64,000 nt of DNA from CAZEHS01 sp964424355 (GCA_964424355.1 CAYRIO010000006.1:62001-126000); one strand, 5' to 3'; counted from the first letter of the stretch, positions 1-8,966 are shown. The notes: generated by a model from the sequence alone, not told the origin. Numbers and translations are program-made.

Positions 1-136
1 GGCCATAATCAATGGATTTCAGATTAACTGACGGCCTTTGCTAGTGAATTTTTAAAAAACACAAACTGAAAACTAATATATGTATAAATTAACAAATGAA
101 GTAATTTGATAAATATTTAAGAGTATTCAGATGCAA

Positions 137-175
137 TATAATGGTATATTTAGAATAATAACTGTGCACACAGTT
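137..175 (+). promoter_or_regulatory. Possible promoter -10 and palindrome ahead of the secreted-protein gene
   Basis: A TATAAT hexamer lies at 137-142, followed by a 7+2+7 inverted repeat (arms AACTGTG and CACAGTT, 160-175) and then the ribosome binding site of the gene at 201. No good -35 box sits at the usual distance, so the promoter is tentative. The palindrome falls about where transcription would start and could be an operator. The rest of 1-200 is AT-rich with nothing recognisable. Confidence 0.35.
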
Positions 176-200
176 TAAAAGAAAAGAGGAGCACTAAAAA

Positions 201-977
201 ATGATAAAAAAAATACTTTCAATTACCGTTATGACTGCGTTGTTGCTTAACTTGGGTTTTGCATCTGCATTTGCAGCAACGACTAACGAACAATGTATTA
301 CAGTGGATTCGGGCAAAATGGGAGTCCTTGCAAGCCAACTAAAGAGCATTGATTGTAGTGATGCAAATAAAGTTAACGCGACATTGTCTGCTTTTTCTAC
401 AAATACAATGAAGAGTGCATCAGCAGTACTTGGTGCCAGCATCAAGAATCAAGGAGATACAAAAATAAAGTTTGAAAGCAAAAAAACGGTTAAACTGAAC
501 GAAACTACAACTGTAACCTTTGAAAACGTAAGCGATATAGGCGTTGTTACAATTATTCAGCCAGAAAAACAACTCAAGAACGATCTTTCCAGCATTGCAG
601 CTGTCAAAGGTATAAGCGCTGCAGCTGCTTCAACCGTGACTAAGAGCGGAACATATAAGTTTTCCTCATATTCCATAATGGGGACCACAATATTTGCTGT
701 GACGATTAAATATGGGTTCCAAATTACTAACGGGATTGTTAGCTGTACAGAGGGAAAAGGGTGGATTGCACCGGGATTTTTAAGCATGTGGACGGGAAAC
801 ATCTGGACAGATAAGAATCCGACGAATGTTAATTCTTATGGAACAGCTTGTTGGACTATGCCAATCGCAAAAATATTTGGTATTAATGTGAATTTGCAGT
901 CTATAAACTATGATTGCAAAGTTAAGTGCAATAGTGCGGGTACAATAACTACAAGTGCTTCGTATGTGTGGAATTAA
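201..977 (+). CDS. Secreted protein of unknown function
   Basis: The 258-residue product begins with a clear signal peptide: KK at residues 3-4, a hydrophobic core at about 6-22, and likely cleavage after AFA near residue 26. The exported part contains about six cysteines, several in the last 70 residues, compatible with disulfides or a small folded domain. I recognise no family. An AGAGGAG ribosome binding site lies about 9 bases before the ATG. The gene is clearly more AT-rich than the metabolic genes further right, which suggests transfer or a different age. A small membrane protein follows after 8 bases, so the two probably form one transcript that ends at the hairpin at 1178-1217. Confidence 0.75.
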   Translation: MIKKILSITVMTALLLNLGFASAFAATTNEQCITVDSGKMGVLASQLKSIDCSDANKVNATLSAFSTNTMKSASAVLGASIKNQGDTKIKFESKKTVKLNETTTVTFENVSDIGVVTIIQPEKQLKNDLSSIAAVKGISAAAASTVTKSGTYKFSSYSIMGTTIFAVTIKYGFQITNGIVSCTEGKGWIAPGFLSMWTGNIWTDKNPTNVNSYGTACWTMPIAKIFGINVNLQSINYDCKVKCNSAGTITTSASYVWN

Positions 978-985
978 ATGTGATT

Positions 986-1174
986 ATGAAATATAGAAAA
1001 TTGGACTATGTGTGTTTCTTTCTTCTAGGAATGATCCCAGCAATGATGAACATGTACAAGCCCAGCGTGAAGCTCGTGTGTGTGATCGTTGTGTTCAACA
1101 TTCTGGGTGCTGCTGTTTTAGGGTCTCTCACGAATGTTTTTATACGAGGGAAAAATAGCGGAAATATCAGATAA
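986..1174 (+). CDS. Small membrane protein
   Basis: The product has 62 residues with two predicted membrane segments (about 8-24 and 31-52) and a basic C-terminus (RGKNSGNIR). No family is recognised. I chose the ATG at 986, which has GGAA about 12 bases upstream. An in-frame GTG at 968 would overlap the preceding secreted-protein gene. Being directly downstream of that gene, it may help its secretion or protect the cell from it, but this is inference. Confidence 0.55.
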   Translation: MKYRKLDYVCFFLLGMIPAMMNMYKPSVKLVCVIVVFNILGAAVLGSLTNVFIRGKNSGNIR

Positions 1175-1177
1175 TCA

Positions 1178-1217
1178 CAAAGGACCCAGATTGTTTTTTA
1201 GCAATCTGGGTCCTTTG
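1178..1217 (+). terminator. Strong hairpin terminator
   Basis: A perfect 16-bp stem (1178-1193 with 1202-1217, CAAAGGACCCAGATTG arm) with an 8-base T-rich loop lies just after the small membrane protein gene. It lacks a long downstream T-run, so it may work partly as a 3' end stabiliser. Confidence 0.7.
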
Positions 1218-1280
1218 CGCAGGGGGGAGGAGTTAGGTTAAAGAGAATTTCAAGGAGTTTTTGAAATTTGGTGGACCAAT

Positions 1281-2110
1281 TTACCGGGACAACTCCCAGT
1301 TTTTTATTTGTGGCAGCTGCGGCACTATCCCTTCCGCATAACCCGTCTTCATTCCCTCAGGAAGTTTGTCCTGGATCCTCTGCCGATCCTCCGGGGAGAT
1401 CTGCCGCAGCTCCGACTCTGTTTTGAAATCCCCAGAGCCAATTTCAACTTTTCCTCAACGATGGCCCGGTATGGTTCACTGTAGAGGCTAATCTTGGCAG
1501 CATAATACTTATATCCAAACGCCAGCTGTTTCTTCGCTTCCTCCAGCTTGTCCCGATTTTGCTTCAGAATCGCCTCCTGCTCCTGCAGCATGATGGCCTG
1601 GTTCTCAAGAGTCGCTTTCAACCCATCGATCCTTTCCGGATTAATCTTATAGACCGTCATCAGCCTGGACGTGACACTTTCCAGGCTTTTTTGATGCCCC
1701 GAAATCTTTCCATCCAAGACTTTCTTCTCATCACTGATCCGGAAGGGGTTTATAAAATCAATCTTCCCGTCCAACTCCTTCCGCCGGGCCTTCATGATTT
1801 CCAACTCTCCGTACCTGGTGCTGTAGCTTCTCCAGCTCTGGAATCGCGGCCTATATTTTCCTCAATGCCTCCACTGTCTCCTGGAACTTCCGGATGATCT
1901 CGATCTCCTTCCTGGAAACCTCCATGTACTTCGTTTTCAGCAGCACCAGATGATCCCCTTCCGTATAGACCTGCTTTTAAATCTCATGAAGTGTTTTAGT
2001 TTTTCAGCCGGTTCCGGGTCTTCCTGGAGATCGGCCTCCAAGGCCCGAAATTCGTTTCTGAGCGTTTTAAGCTCGCTGCTTAGATGGGACAAACGCAGAA
2101 TTCGGACAAA
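1281..2110 (-). pseudogene. Decayed coiled-coil protein gene
   Basis: Reading the minus strand, one continuous charged coiled-coil protein can be followed only by changing frame. Pieces run LSSELKTLRNEF...AEKLKHFMRF (about 2110-1975), then LVLLKTKYMEVSRKEIEIIRKF, an in-frame TAG near 1857, then the 1804-1430 piece with GLKATLENQAIMLQEQEAIL, and after another frameshift near 1430 ESELRQISPEDRQRIQDKL to a stop at 1281. At least three lesions are visible, so the gene is dead. The residue pattern is like the C-terminal coiled coil of a mobilisation relaxase, but the catalytic part is absent and that identity is weak. Confidence 0.6.
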
Positions 2111-2305
2111 AACAGGTGTTAAGGATTTTTCGAATTTTGAGCTCTGCGGGTTCCTTTAGCTTCAGGTATTTGTGTTAGAGTAATGTATACCTCACTCTGA
2201 CATGAGCGCCCTAAATCCGTGGAATCAGCAGTATTCAGAAATCTGGAATTGCTTAACGTACGATTTTGTTCGAATCCTGCATCTGCCCCTATATGCAGTC
2301 AACAG

Positions 2306-2331
2306 AAAAAAAACAACCCCTGGCGGGTTGC
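2306..2331 (-). terminator. Rho-independent terminator of the 70-residue gene
   Basis: On the minus strand, CAACCCGCCAGGGGTTG forms a compact hairpin and is followed by a run of eight T. It sits directly behind the stop codon of the gene at 2334-2546. Confidence 0.85.
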
Positions 2332-2333
2332 AT

Positions 2334-2546
2334 TCAGATGCTGAGGTTCTGTTGGAATAGGGCCCGTTTTATCTGAACATGGGCGTGGTAATCAGTCAGT
2401 GACTCCCCTGGAAGGGTCTTCAAATCAAAATAGGGGGCTTCCTTTCCGAAAATCTCACGGGCGACAGTGAGCAGCGCTGCCGTTTCAATTCGGATACTCC
2501 GGGCTTTTTCAAATGTTAGGGACTGGCTGGGCAGAGACTTGGGCAT
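2334..2546 (-). CDS. Small hypothetical protein
   Basis: A 70-residue soluble protein with a textbook ribosome binding site (AGGAGGATATC before the ATG) and a good terminator right after the stop, so it is very likely a real single-gene unit. It shows no signal peptide or membrane segment, and no family is recognised. It is predicted mostly helical in its middle (FEKARSIRIETAALLTVAREIF). Confidence 0.65.
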   Translation of the reverse strand: MPKSLPSQSLTFEKARSIRIETAALLTVAREIFGKEAPYFDLKTLPGESLTDYHAHVQIKRALFQQNLSI

Positions 2547-2688
2547 GATATCCTCCTGAGGATGTGAACTGATGCTGCACCTTCAGTATATGCACCGGGT
2601 GTTAGGGTCGCATTAACGGCCGGTTAAGCTTCTGAGCGGACTCCCGAGCTCCGGTGTGAGGGCAATGCCAGTGTGCCGCATATGTGAC

Positions 2689-2736
2689 TTGACACGAAGA
2701 GCGGGATAAGTTAAAATCAATTCGAAACTTATCGAA
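2689..2736 (+). promoter_or_regulatory. Promoter and likely operator of the ArsR-type regulator
   Basis: TTGACA at 2689-2694 and TAAAAT at 2712-2717 are spaced by 17 bases. Just downstream, arms TTCGA (2721-2725) and TCGAA (2732-2736) form an inverted repeat over the expected transcription start, a usual place for an autoregulating ArsR operator. Confidence 0.7.
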
Positions 2737-2783
2737 GTGTAGTCTGTTCTGCTTGAGGAGGGAAAAAAATAGATACGAAAAAA

Positions 2784-3071
2784 ATGGCGAAGATATTTAA
2801 GGCTCTTTCGAATCCCAATCGCCTGGAATTGTACCTGAAAATAGCGGATGCCCATGAAACCAGCTTTGAAACAGGGGGAGAATGCTCTGTCGCAGATATG
2901 ATGAGCTGCCTGAATATTGGTGCGCCGACAATCTCACATCATATCAAAGAGTTGGCGAATGCGGAGCTGATCAGCACTGAAAAAAAAGGAAAATTTCTCA
3001 TATGCAGATTAAATGAAAAATTGGCGGTGGAAGTAAGCACGATCTTAGCGCTAAAGCGTTCGTCTGAGTGA
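2784..3071 (+). CDS. ArsR-family winged-helix transcriptional regulator
   Basis: The 95-residue product has the ArsR hallmarks FKALSNPNRLELYLKI near the N-terminus and an HTH with recognition helix APTISHHIKELANAELI at about 50-66, followed by the wing (EKKGKFLICRL). It has the single Cys-containing pattern of neither ArsR nor CadC metal sites, so the effector is unknown. The ATG at 2784 lies 22 bases from the strong AGGAGG at 2756-2761. An in-frame ATA at 2769, spaced 7 bases from it, would give a protein starting IDTKKMAKIF, a typical ArsR start, so the true start may be that rare codon. It may control the flavodoxin-ferredoxin gene downstream, since no other partner is near. Confidence 0.9.
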   Translation: MAKIFKALSNPNRLELYLKIADAHETSFETGGECSVADMMSCLNIGAPTISHHIKELANAELISTEKKGKFLICRLNEKLAVEVSTILALKRSSE

Positions 3072-3218
3072 TCCTTCGTGCGTGGTACAACTGCGATGTT
3101 CATTCGGGGAATTTCTTTTAAGTTGATGATTCGATGTTTATCAAAATTTAAAAGTGTTGGTTCTGATAGTTACAAAAAAAGCCCAAATGGGTGACTTCAG
3201 CTGAGAGGGGTAATCAAA

Positions 3219-3983
3219 TTGAAAATATTCTATTTTACGGCGACGGGAAACAGCCTGTATGTTGCAAAACGCCTTGGAGGAGAGCTTTACGCAATTCCCC
3301 AGATGATGAAAGAGGGGACGCATGAATTTGAAGACGAAGCGATTGGGTTTGTATTCCCATGCTACGGATTTGGTGTGCCGCGACTGGTCAGTGACTTCAT
3401 AAAAAAATCAACGTTCAAGGCCGATTACTTCTTCTCAATCATGACCTATGGAAATATTGCCGCATCGGGGCTGCGACATATAGAAAACATCGGAAGCGGT
3501 GCGGGGATCCAATTCAACTATACCGATGAGATCCTTATGATCGACAACTATCTGCCGATTTACAAAATAGAGGATCAATTAAAACAAGAGGACGCGAAAA
3601 AGATCGACGAGACATTGGATCGGATCATCCGGAATGTTGCAAACAGAGAAGATAAGCTAATTCGAAAAGGGATTGCCCTGGATATCTCATCTCAATGCGT
3701 CCGGAGTTTGGTGGCTAAATTCGCCCGTGATGGCAGCGATAAGGGCTTTGTTGTCCAGGACAGCTGTAACCGATGCGGCGTGTGCGAAAAGGTGTGTCCG
3801 GTAAACAATATCAAGATGGGGAAAAAACCGGAGTTCTTACATCGATGTGAAATGTGTCTGGCCTGTATCCATAACTGCCCTCAAAATGCAATCGATCTGA
3901 AATCGCAAAAGAGTAAAGTCCGATTCATCAATCAGCATGTGAGCTTAAAAGAAATCATTGACGCCAATAATCAGTGCGATTGA
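3219..3983 (+). CDS. EFR1-type flavodoxin-like / 2[4Fe-4S] ferredoxin protein
   Basis: The first about 150 residues are flavodoxin-like, with the FMN phosphate loop TATGNSLYVAK near the start. The C-terminal part carries two 4Fe-4S motifs, CNRCGVCEKVCP and CEMCLACIHNCP, near residues 185-225. The protein should shuttle electrons between low-potential donors and an unknown acceptor in the cytoplasm. It starts with TTG, preceded by GAGAGGGG about 9 bases upstream. It ends at a bidirectional terminator shared with the convergent MarR gene. The fused flavodoxin-ferredoxin family is common in anaerobic Clostridia. Confidence 0.9.
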   Translation: MKIFYFTATGNSLYVAKRLGGELYAIPQMMKEGTHEFEDEAIGFVFPCYGFGVPRLVSDFIKKSTFKADYFFSIMTYGNIAASGLRHIENIGSGAGIQFNYTDEILMIDNYLPIYKIEDQLKQEDAKKIDETLDRIIRNVANREDKLIRKGIALDISSQCVRSLVAKFARDGSDKGFVVQDSCNRCGVCEKVCPVNNIKMGKKPEFLHRCEMCLACIHNCPQNAIDLKSQKSKVRFINQHVSLKEIIDANNQCD

Positions 3984-3993
3984 CCTGCCCAAA

Positions 3994-4030
3994 AGTAAAG
4001 ACACGCCCACTGAATGGGCGTGTCTCTCTT
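3994..4030. terminator. Bidirectional terminator
   Basis: GACACGCCCA (4000-4009) pairs with TGGGCGTGTC (4015-4024) around a 5-base loop. T-rich sequence lies on both sides, so it can end the flavodoxin-ferredoxin gene on the plus strand and the MarR gene on the minus strand. Confidence 0.75.
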
Positions 4031-4476
4031 TACGGCAGCTTGCTGAGCACGCTGGAAATTCCCAGGGCGGAGCGGTTCAGAACCTCGATATCCTCAGGCG
4101 GCAGGGTAGCCAGCATATCACCGATCAGTTGCCCCATTTCTTCACGCTTTTCATCAATGAAGGCATACCCTTTCTCGGAGAGAACGATCGTCACGTTGCG
4201 GCGGTCCACCTGATCGTGTTCCCGGACAACCAGATCCATTTCAATCAGCTTATCGATGATGGGGGTCAGCTGCTGTTTGGATACGAAGATCAGGCGGGCC
4301 AAGTCACTCATGGAATGCTTTCCATCGCAGGAGAGGGTGAAGAGGGTATGCATCTGGAGCGGGCTTAAGATATCCCGCATTTTTCGTTCGGTGCTTTTGA
4401 TGAATTTGACGGCGAAAATAGGCATCATCTCGGCCAGTAAAAGAGCGGTTTCTTTCAATTTAGGATGTTCATTCAC
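4030..4476 (-). CDS. MarR-family transcriptional repressor of the RND efflux operon
   Basis: The 148-residue product has the MarR winged helix: LSPLQMHTLFTL, then HSMSDLARLIFVSKQQLTPIIDKL as the HTH at about 55-80, and the wing DRRNVTIVLSEKG. I chose GTG at 4476 because GGAGG lies 8 bases before it; a TTG at 4491 would contain that Shine-Dalgarno sequence. The gene is divergent from the RND adaptor and pump. A perfect 25-base palindrome covers the -10 box of the efflux promoter, so this protein very probably represses efflux until a ligand binds, as MarR relatives do. Confidence 0.9.
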   Translation of the reverse strand: MNEHPKLKETALLLAEMMPIFAVKFIKSTERKMRDILSPLQMHTLFTLSCDGKHSMSDLARLIFVSKQQLTPIIDKLIEMDLVVREHDQVDRRNVTIVLSEKGYAFIDEKREEMGQLIGDMLATLPPEDIEVLNRSALGISSVLSKLP

Positions 4477-4521
4477 GGGGGGGACCTCCAAAAGAAGATA
4501 GCGTAAACCGGTTTGTTATGG

Positions 4522-4569
4522 TTGACAAGAGGATAGATAGCCTGTATAGTAAATATTATATTTACTATA
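4522..4569 (+). promoter_or_regulatory. RND operon promoter with overlapping MarR operator
   Basis: TTGACA at 4522-4527 and TATAGT at 4545-4550 are separated by 17 bases. The -10 is also the left end of an inverted repeat with 12-bp arms and a single central base (4545-4569; arms TATAGTAAATAT and ATATTTACTATA). Binding of the divergent MarR protein here would block the promoter. Confidence 0.85.
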
Positions 4570-4671
4570 CACAATAAACGTACATTGATTAAAAAGTGAA
4601 CTATAAACTCTATGTGTATAGTCTAGCACAGACATCCAAAAGCGTCCAGACGCATTTTAAGGAGGAACACC

Positions 4672-5829
4672 ATGATACGGAATAAGAATGTGGTCATCGC
4701 AGCGGTCATTGTCACCTTGATGGGAGGCGGGCTGTTGTTGGGGAAGAGTGGACTCATCACCGCTCTGGCAGCTCCCAAAGAATCGGAGACTGCTGTCCAG
4801 GAAAGCCGGATCACGGTGAAGACCCTGAAGGCGGAAGCTGAGATGAAAAAACCGACGGCAACCTATAAAGCCACCCTGGAAGCCTCTGAAGAAGCGCTGA
4901 TCAGCGCCCAACTCAGCGGGAAGGTCGTCCGGATCCTCTTTGAGGACGGCACGGCTGTAACGGCTGGCATGCCCCTGATCCAACTGGACGACCGGGATGC
5001 CCGCAGTCAGCTTCAGGTGGCCCAGGGTCAGCTGGAGAGCGCCAAGGCAGCGCAGCTGCGGGCAGAAATCAGTCTGGCCAATACCCAACTGAGCTTTGAC
5101 CGTGTGAATGCGCTGTTCCAGCAGGGGGTAACCTCCCAGGCGGAGTACGACAGTGCTGCGGCTTCCCTGAACATGCTCAAGGCTGAGGTAGCCTCTACCC
5201 GGGCAGCTGTCCAAGCGGCTCAGGGCACCTTGGAAGCACGGCGCATTGCGCTGGACAACACAGTCCTTCGGGCGCCTCTCAGCGGCATCGTCGATGCCAA
5301 GTCCGTCAGCCTGGGGCAGCAAGTGACCCCAGAAGCAGTGCTGGCCAAGGTCATGCAGGTGTCCTCCTTGGATGCGGTTTTCGAGGTTGGACAGGATGCG
5401 GTGGGGAACCTCACTGCCGGGCAAAAGTCAATCCTGAAGCTTCAAAAGACAGCGGAGCAGAGCTTTGATGGATCAATCAGCACCATCGACCTTTCTGCGG
5501 ATCCCACATCCCGGGTGTTCAAGGTTCGGGTTCGAATCCCCAATCCAGAAGGGGCCCTGCGCCCTGGTGTGTTCGGCTGGGTATCGGTAGAAGCCACCGA
5601 GGCCGTGCCGGTCATCACCCTGCCGGTACAGGCGGTCACCGGGCAAGAAGGCGCCTACAGTGTCTTTACGGTTGAAAACGGCATCGCCAAACGCGCCACG
5701 GTCCTCCTGGGAGCAGTGGCGGACAACCGGGTGGAAATCCAGTCCGGCATCAGTGCCGGTGCCCAGGTGATCCTAAGCAATTTGAGTACACTGCAGGACG
5801 GGGACTCAGTCACCGCCTCAGTCCAATAA
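4672..5829 (+). CDS. RND efflux periplasmic-adaptor (HlyD/AcrA-type) subunit
   Basis: The 385-residue product has an N-terminal membrane anchor at about 7-27, a biotinyl-lipoyl-like half motif (SGKVVRILFEDGTAVTAGMPL), a long alpha-hairpin rich in Ala and Gln (about 105-185), the second lipoyl half (LRAPLSGIVDAKSVSLGQQV) and a beta-barrel and membrane-proximal part to the end. It links an RND pump to the outside and is essential for transport in this family. AAGGAGGA precedes the ATG. The pump gene follows after 12 bases in one operon. No TolC-like outer-membrane gene is nearby. Confidence 0.93.
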   Translation: MIRNKNVVIAAVIVTLMGGGLLLGKSGLITALAAPKESETAVQESRITVKTLKAEAEMKKPTATYKATLEASEEALISAQLSGKVVRILFEDGTAVTAGMPLIQLDDRDARSQLQVAQGQLESAKAAQLRAEISLANTQLSFDRVNALFQQGVTSQAEYDSAAASLNMLKAEVASTRAAVQAAQGTLEARRIALDNTVLRAPLSGIVDAKSVSLGQQVTPEAVLAKVMQVSSLDAVFEVGQDAVGNLTAGQKSILKLQKTAEQSFDGSISTIDLSADPTSRVFKVRVRIPNPEGALRPGVFGWVSVEATEAVPVITLPVQAVTGQEGAYSVFTVENGIAKRATVLLGAVADNRVEIQSGISAGAQVILSNLSTLQDGDSVTASVQ

Positions 5830-5841
5830 GGGAGAACCGGC

Positions 5842-8800
5842 ATGCGCATTGTAGATCTCAGCATCAAACGGCCCGTGGCTGTCACGGTCATCATCATCGC
5901 TCTCCTCGTGATGGGATTCATCAGCTACCGCGGTCTCAACCTCAACGATATGCCCCAGGCGGACATCCCCATGGTCTCCGTCACGGTTACCGACAGGGGC
6001 GTATCACCGGACCAGATGGAAACCAAGATCGCCAAAAAGCTGGAAGAAGCCGTGGGGGAGATCTCCGGCGTCAAACACATCACCACCAATGTCAGCGAAG
6101 GCTTTTGCAGCCTGATCATCGAATTCAATCTGGAAAAATCACCGGATATCGCCTCTCAGGAGGTTCAGAATAAAATCGCCGCCATCCGCCAAGAGCTTCC
6201 GGATGAAATGGACGAACCCGTCGTCTCCAAACGGGATCTCACCGCTTCGCCCATCCTGTCCCTGGCGGTAACTGGGGATATGGACAGCCGGGTGCTTTCA
6301 AAGCTCGTAGACGACGTGATCACCAAGCGGCTCTTCGCCGTTAAAGGGGTAGGCTCCGTAGATGTTTACGGCAAGGAAGAGCGGGAGATCCAGATCAAGG
6401 CGGACCTTGAAAAGCTGGCGGCCTACGGCCTGTCTCCCACGGAGATGGTGGCCGGTGTTGTCAGCGGCAACCTTGAAAAGCCAGGCGGTACCGTTCAGAA
6501 CGGCTCCCAGGAAATCTCCCTGCGGACCGACAACAACGTCAAATCCGTTGAAGATTTCTACAATATCTCCGTGGGCACCCGTGCCGGCTATGATATCAAG
6601 ATTCAGGATGTAGCCCGGGTATCCGATGGGGTCAAGGAAATGACAGACCTGTCCTTCTACGACGGGAAGCCTGCCGTGGGCATCGATGTTTCCAAGCAGT
6701 CCGGCTCCAACACCGTGGCCGTGGCCGATAGTGTCAAACAGGAGCTGATCCTCCTGGATAAAGTCCTGCCGGACAGTGTGAAGATCGAAGTGGTTCGGGA
6801 TAACTCCGAATCCATCCGGGATTCAGTCAACGAAGTCGTCAAGACCATTATCGAAGGGTGTATCCTGGCAGTCATCATTGTGTTCCTGTTCCTGGGCGAG
6901 TGGGAAACCACCCTGATCAGCGCCGTGTCCCTGCCAGTTTCCATCATCACCACCTTCAGTGCCATGAAGGTCATGAACTTTTCTCTGAACACCATGTCCC
7001 TGATGGCCCTGTCCCTGGCCGTGGGGCTGCTGATAGATGACGCCATCGTGGTCATCGAGAATGTCATCCGGCATCTCCATATGGGGAAAACACCTCTGCG
7101 GGCTGCCATCGATGGCACCACGGAAATCGGTCCGGCGGTCCTTGCCACCACCATGGCCGTTGTGGCGGTATTCATCCCCATCGGTATGGTTTCCGGCATC
7201 ATCGGCAAATTCTTCATTGAGTTTGGACTCACCGTAGCCTTCAGCATGCTGGTTTCCCTCTTCATCTCCTTCACCTTGGTCCCGATGATGTCCTCAAAGA
7301 TGCTCCAGGCAGAAAAGCGGGAGCACACCGGGATCGTGGGCAGAGTCCTGACCCGGTTCAACCAGGCCTTTGACCGGCTGGGCAACCAGTACGGCCATGT
7401 CCTGGAGACGGTGCTCAAACACCGCTGGAAGACCCTTGTGGTCCTCATGCTGGTCTTTGTAGGCAGCCTGACCATGATTCCCAAACTGGGCTTTGCCTTC
7501 ATCCCCTCCACGGATAACGGGCAGATCAACATCACCGCCAATCTGGACTCCGGGCTTACTCTGGAAGCCAGAGGGGAAAAGGCCCACGAGATAGAAGCAC
7601 TGATCCTTAAAAACCCGGCCGTTTCCCACATCTATACCACCGTCGATTCCGACAGTGCCACTGTTTTCGTGGCCTTGGTGGATAAGAAGGAACGGAAGGA
7701 AACCTCCAAGCAATTGTCAGAGACCTTCCGCAAGGCTATCCAGACACTTTCCGGGGTCGAATTCCAGGTCATGCCGGGTTCCCTGGGCCCCAGCTCCAGC
7801 TCCGATGTCTCCTTTATCATCCAGGGGGAGGATCTGGAACAGATCCGTGCAATCGCCCAGAAGGGTGAGAAAATGCTCAAGGAAGATCCCCATTCCCGGG
7901 ATGTATCCCTTAACGATAAAATCGGAAAACTGGAAACCCGGCTGGAACTGGACCGGGATCTGGCCACCGATCAGGGGATCGACGTATCGATGGCAGCAGA
8001 AACCCTTAAGGCTCTTTATGACGGCATCGACGCCGGCAAGTTCGACTGGAACGGGGACCGCTATAATATCCGGATGTCTGTGGAAGACGCTCAGAAAACG
8101 AGTCTGGACAGCCTGGACGGCATCTATGTCACCGGTTCCGGCGGGCAGCAGGTATCCCTGTCCAGTGTGACCCGGAAGGTGATCACCACCTCCGAATCCT
8201 CCATTCACCGATACGATCGGATGAAACAGATTGAGATTTCCGCCAACGTTTACGGCATGGCCACCGGGGATTACCTGAACACCCATATGGCCCAGCTGAA
8301 GGCTGCGGCCGCAGATACCCCGGGTGTATTCGTCAGCACCGGGGGCTCCAGTGAAACCATGCAGGACGGCTTTGGCAACCTGGTGATTTCCCTGCTGATG
8401 GGCATCATGTTCATGTACATGATCATGGCCATGCAGTTTGAGAGCTTCCTGGAGCCCATCGCCATCATGTTCGCCCTGCCCATGGCTCTGATCGGCGCAG
8501 TAATCGGGCTCTTCGTTGCCGGCAGTGAACTCAGTATCATGGCCCTCATCGGCGTGATCCTGCTGATGGGCCTGGTTGCCAAGAACGGCATCCTGCTGGT
8601 AGACTTCGCCAAACAGAAGCTGGCGGAGGGGCTGACCCTGACAGAGGCGTTGATCGAAGCGGGTCAGGTTCGGCTTCGACCCATCCTGATGACCACCCTG
8701 GCCATGATTTTCGGGATGATTCCCATCGCCACGGCCACTGGCGCCGGAACCGAGATGCGTGCCCCCATGGGCCATGCCGTTATCGGCGGCCTGATCTCTT

Positions 8801-8916
8801 CCACCATCCTGACCCTTTTCGTGGTGCCGGTAGTTTACTCCCTTCTCAGGGATCTGAAAAGCTGGGCCGGGGACAAGGTGAAAACGAAAGCAACGGATTC
8901 ACCCCCACAAATATAA
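5842..8916 (+). CDS. RND multidrug efflux pump (AcrB/HAE1-type permease)
   Basis: The 1024-residue product is full length for the family. It has twelve expected membrane segments, with TM1 at about 13-31 and the TM4 proton-relay pair in LLIDDAIVVIENV (Asp399, Asp400). TM10 holds KNGILLVDFA (Lys914, matching the AcrB lysine), and there are two large extracytoplasmic loops. It uses the proton gradient to expel drugs or other amphiphiles. It starts at ATG 5842 with AGGGAGAACC upstream. RND pumps with an HlyD-type adaptor but no TolC occur in some Clostridia. The last 97 bases are repeated at 9661-9757 beyond the next gene; this copy ends in SPPQI. Confidence 0.96.
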   Translation: MRIVDLSIKRPVAVTVIIIALLVMGFISYRGLNLNDMPQADIPMVSVTVTDRGVSPDQMETKIAKKLEEAVGEISGVKHITTNVSEGFCSLIIEFNLEKSPDIASQEVQNKIAAIRQELPDEMDEPVVSKRDLTASPILSLAVTGDMDSRVLSKLVDDVITKRLFAVKGVGSVDVYGKEEREIQIKADLEKLAAYGLSPTEMVAGVVSGNLEKPGGTVQNGSQEISLRTDNNVKSVEDFYNISVGTRAGYDIKIQDVARVSDGVKEMTDLSFYDGKPAVGIDVSKQSGSNTVAVADSVKQELILLDKVLPDSVKIEVVRDNSESIRDSVNEVVKTIIEGCILAVIIVFLFLGEWETTLISAVSLPVSIITTFSAMKVMNFSLNTMSLMALSLAVGLLIDDAIVVIENVIRHLHMGKTPLRAAIDGTTEIGPAVLATTMAVVAVFIPIGMVSGIIGKFFIEFGLTVAFSMLVSLFISFTLVPMMSSKMLQAEKREHTGIVGRVLTRFNQAFDRLGNQYGHVLETVLKHRWKTLVVLMLVFVGSLTMIPKLGFAFIPSTDNGQINITANLDSGLTLEARGEKAHEIEALILKNPAVSHIYTTVDSDSATVFVALVDKKERKETSKQLSETFRKAIQTLSGVEFQVMPGSLGPSSSSDVSFIIQGEDLEQIRAIAQKGEKMLKEDPHSRDVSLNDKIGKLETRLELDRDLATDQGIDVSMAAETLKALYDGIDAGKFDWNGDRYNIRMSVEDAQKTSLDSLDGIYVTGSGGQQVSLSSVTRKVITTSESSIHRYDRMKQIEISANVYGMATGDYLNTHMAQLKAAAADTPGVFVSTGGSSETMQDGFGNLVISLLMGIMFMYMIMAMQFESFLEPIAIMFALPMALIGAVIGLFVAGSELSIMALIGVILLMGLVAKNGILLVDFAKQKLAEGLTLTEALIEAGQVRLRPILMTTLAMIFGMIPIATATGAGTEMRAPMGHAVIGGLISSTILTLFVVPVVYSLLRDLKSWAGDKVKTKATDSPPQI

Positions 8917-8966
8917 GGGCACTCGCTGCAATGAAAGGACAGTAAATCTGATGAAACGGAGGATAT

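Noticed and set aside
4657..5424. 255-residue minus-strand frame opposite the adaptor gene
   Set aside because: Shadow of the adaptor; it would also cross the RND promoter side with no own signals.
7717..8775. 352-residue minus-strand frame opposite the RND pump
   Set aside because: Shadow frame of the pump gene; the protein is His/Gly/Gln-rich with no domain.
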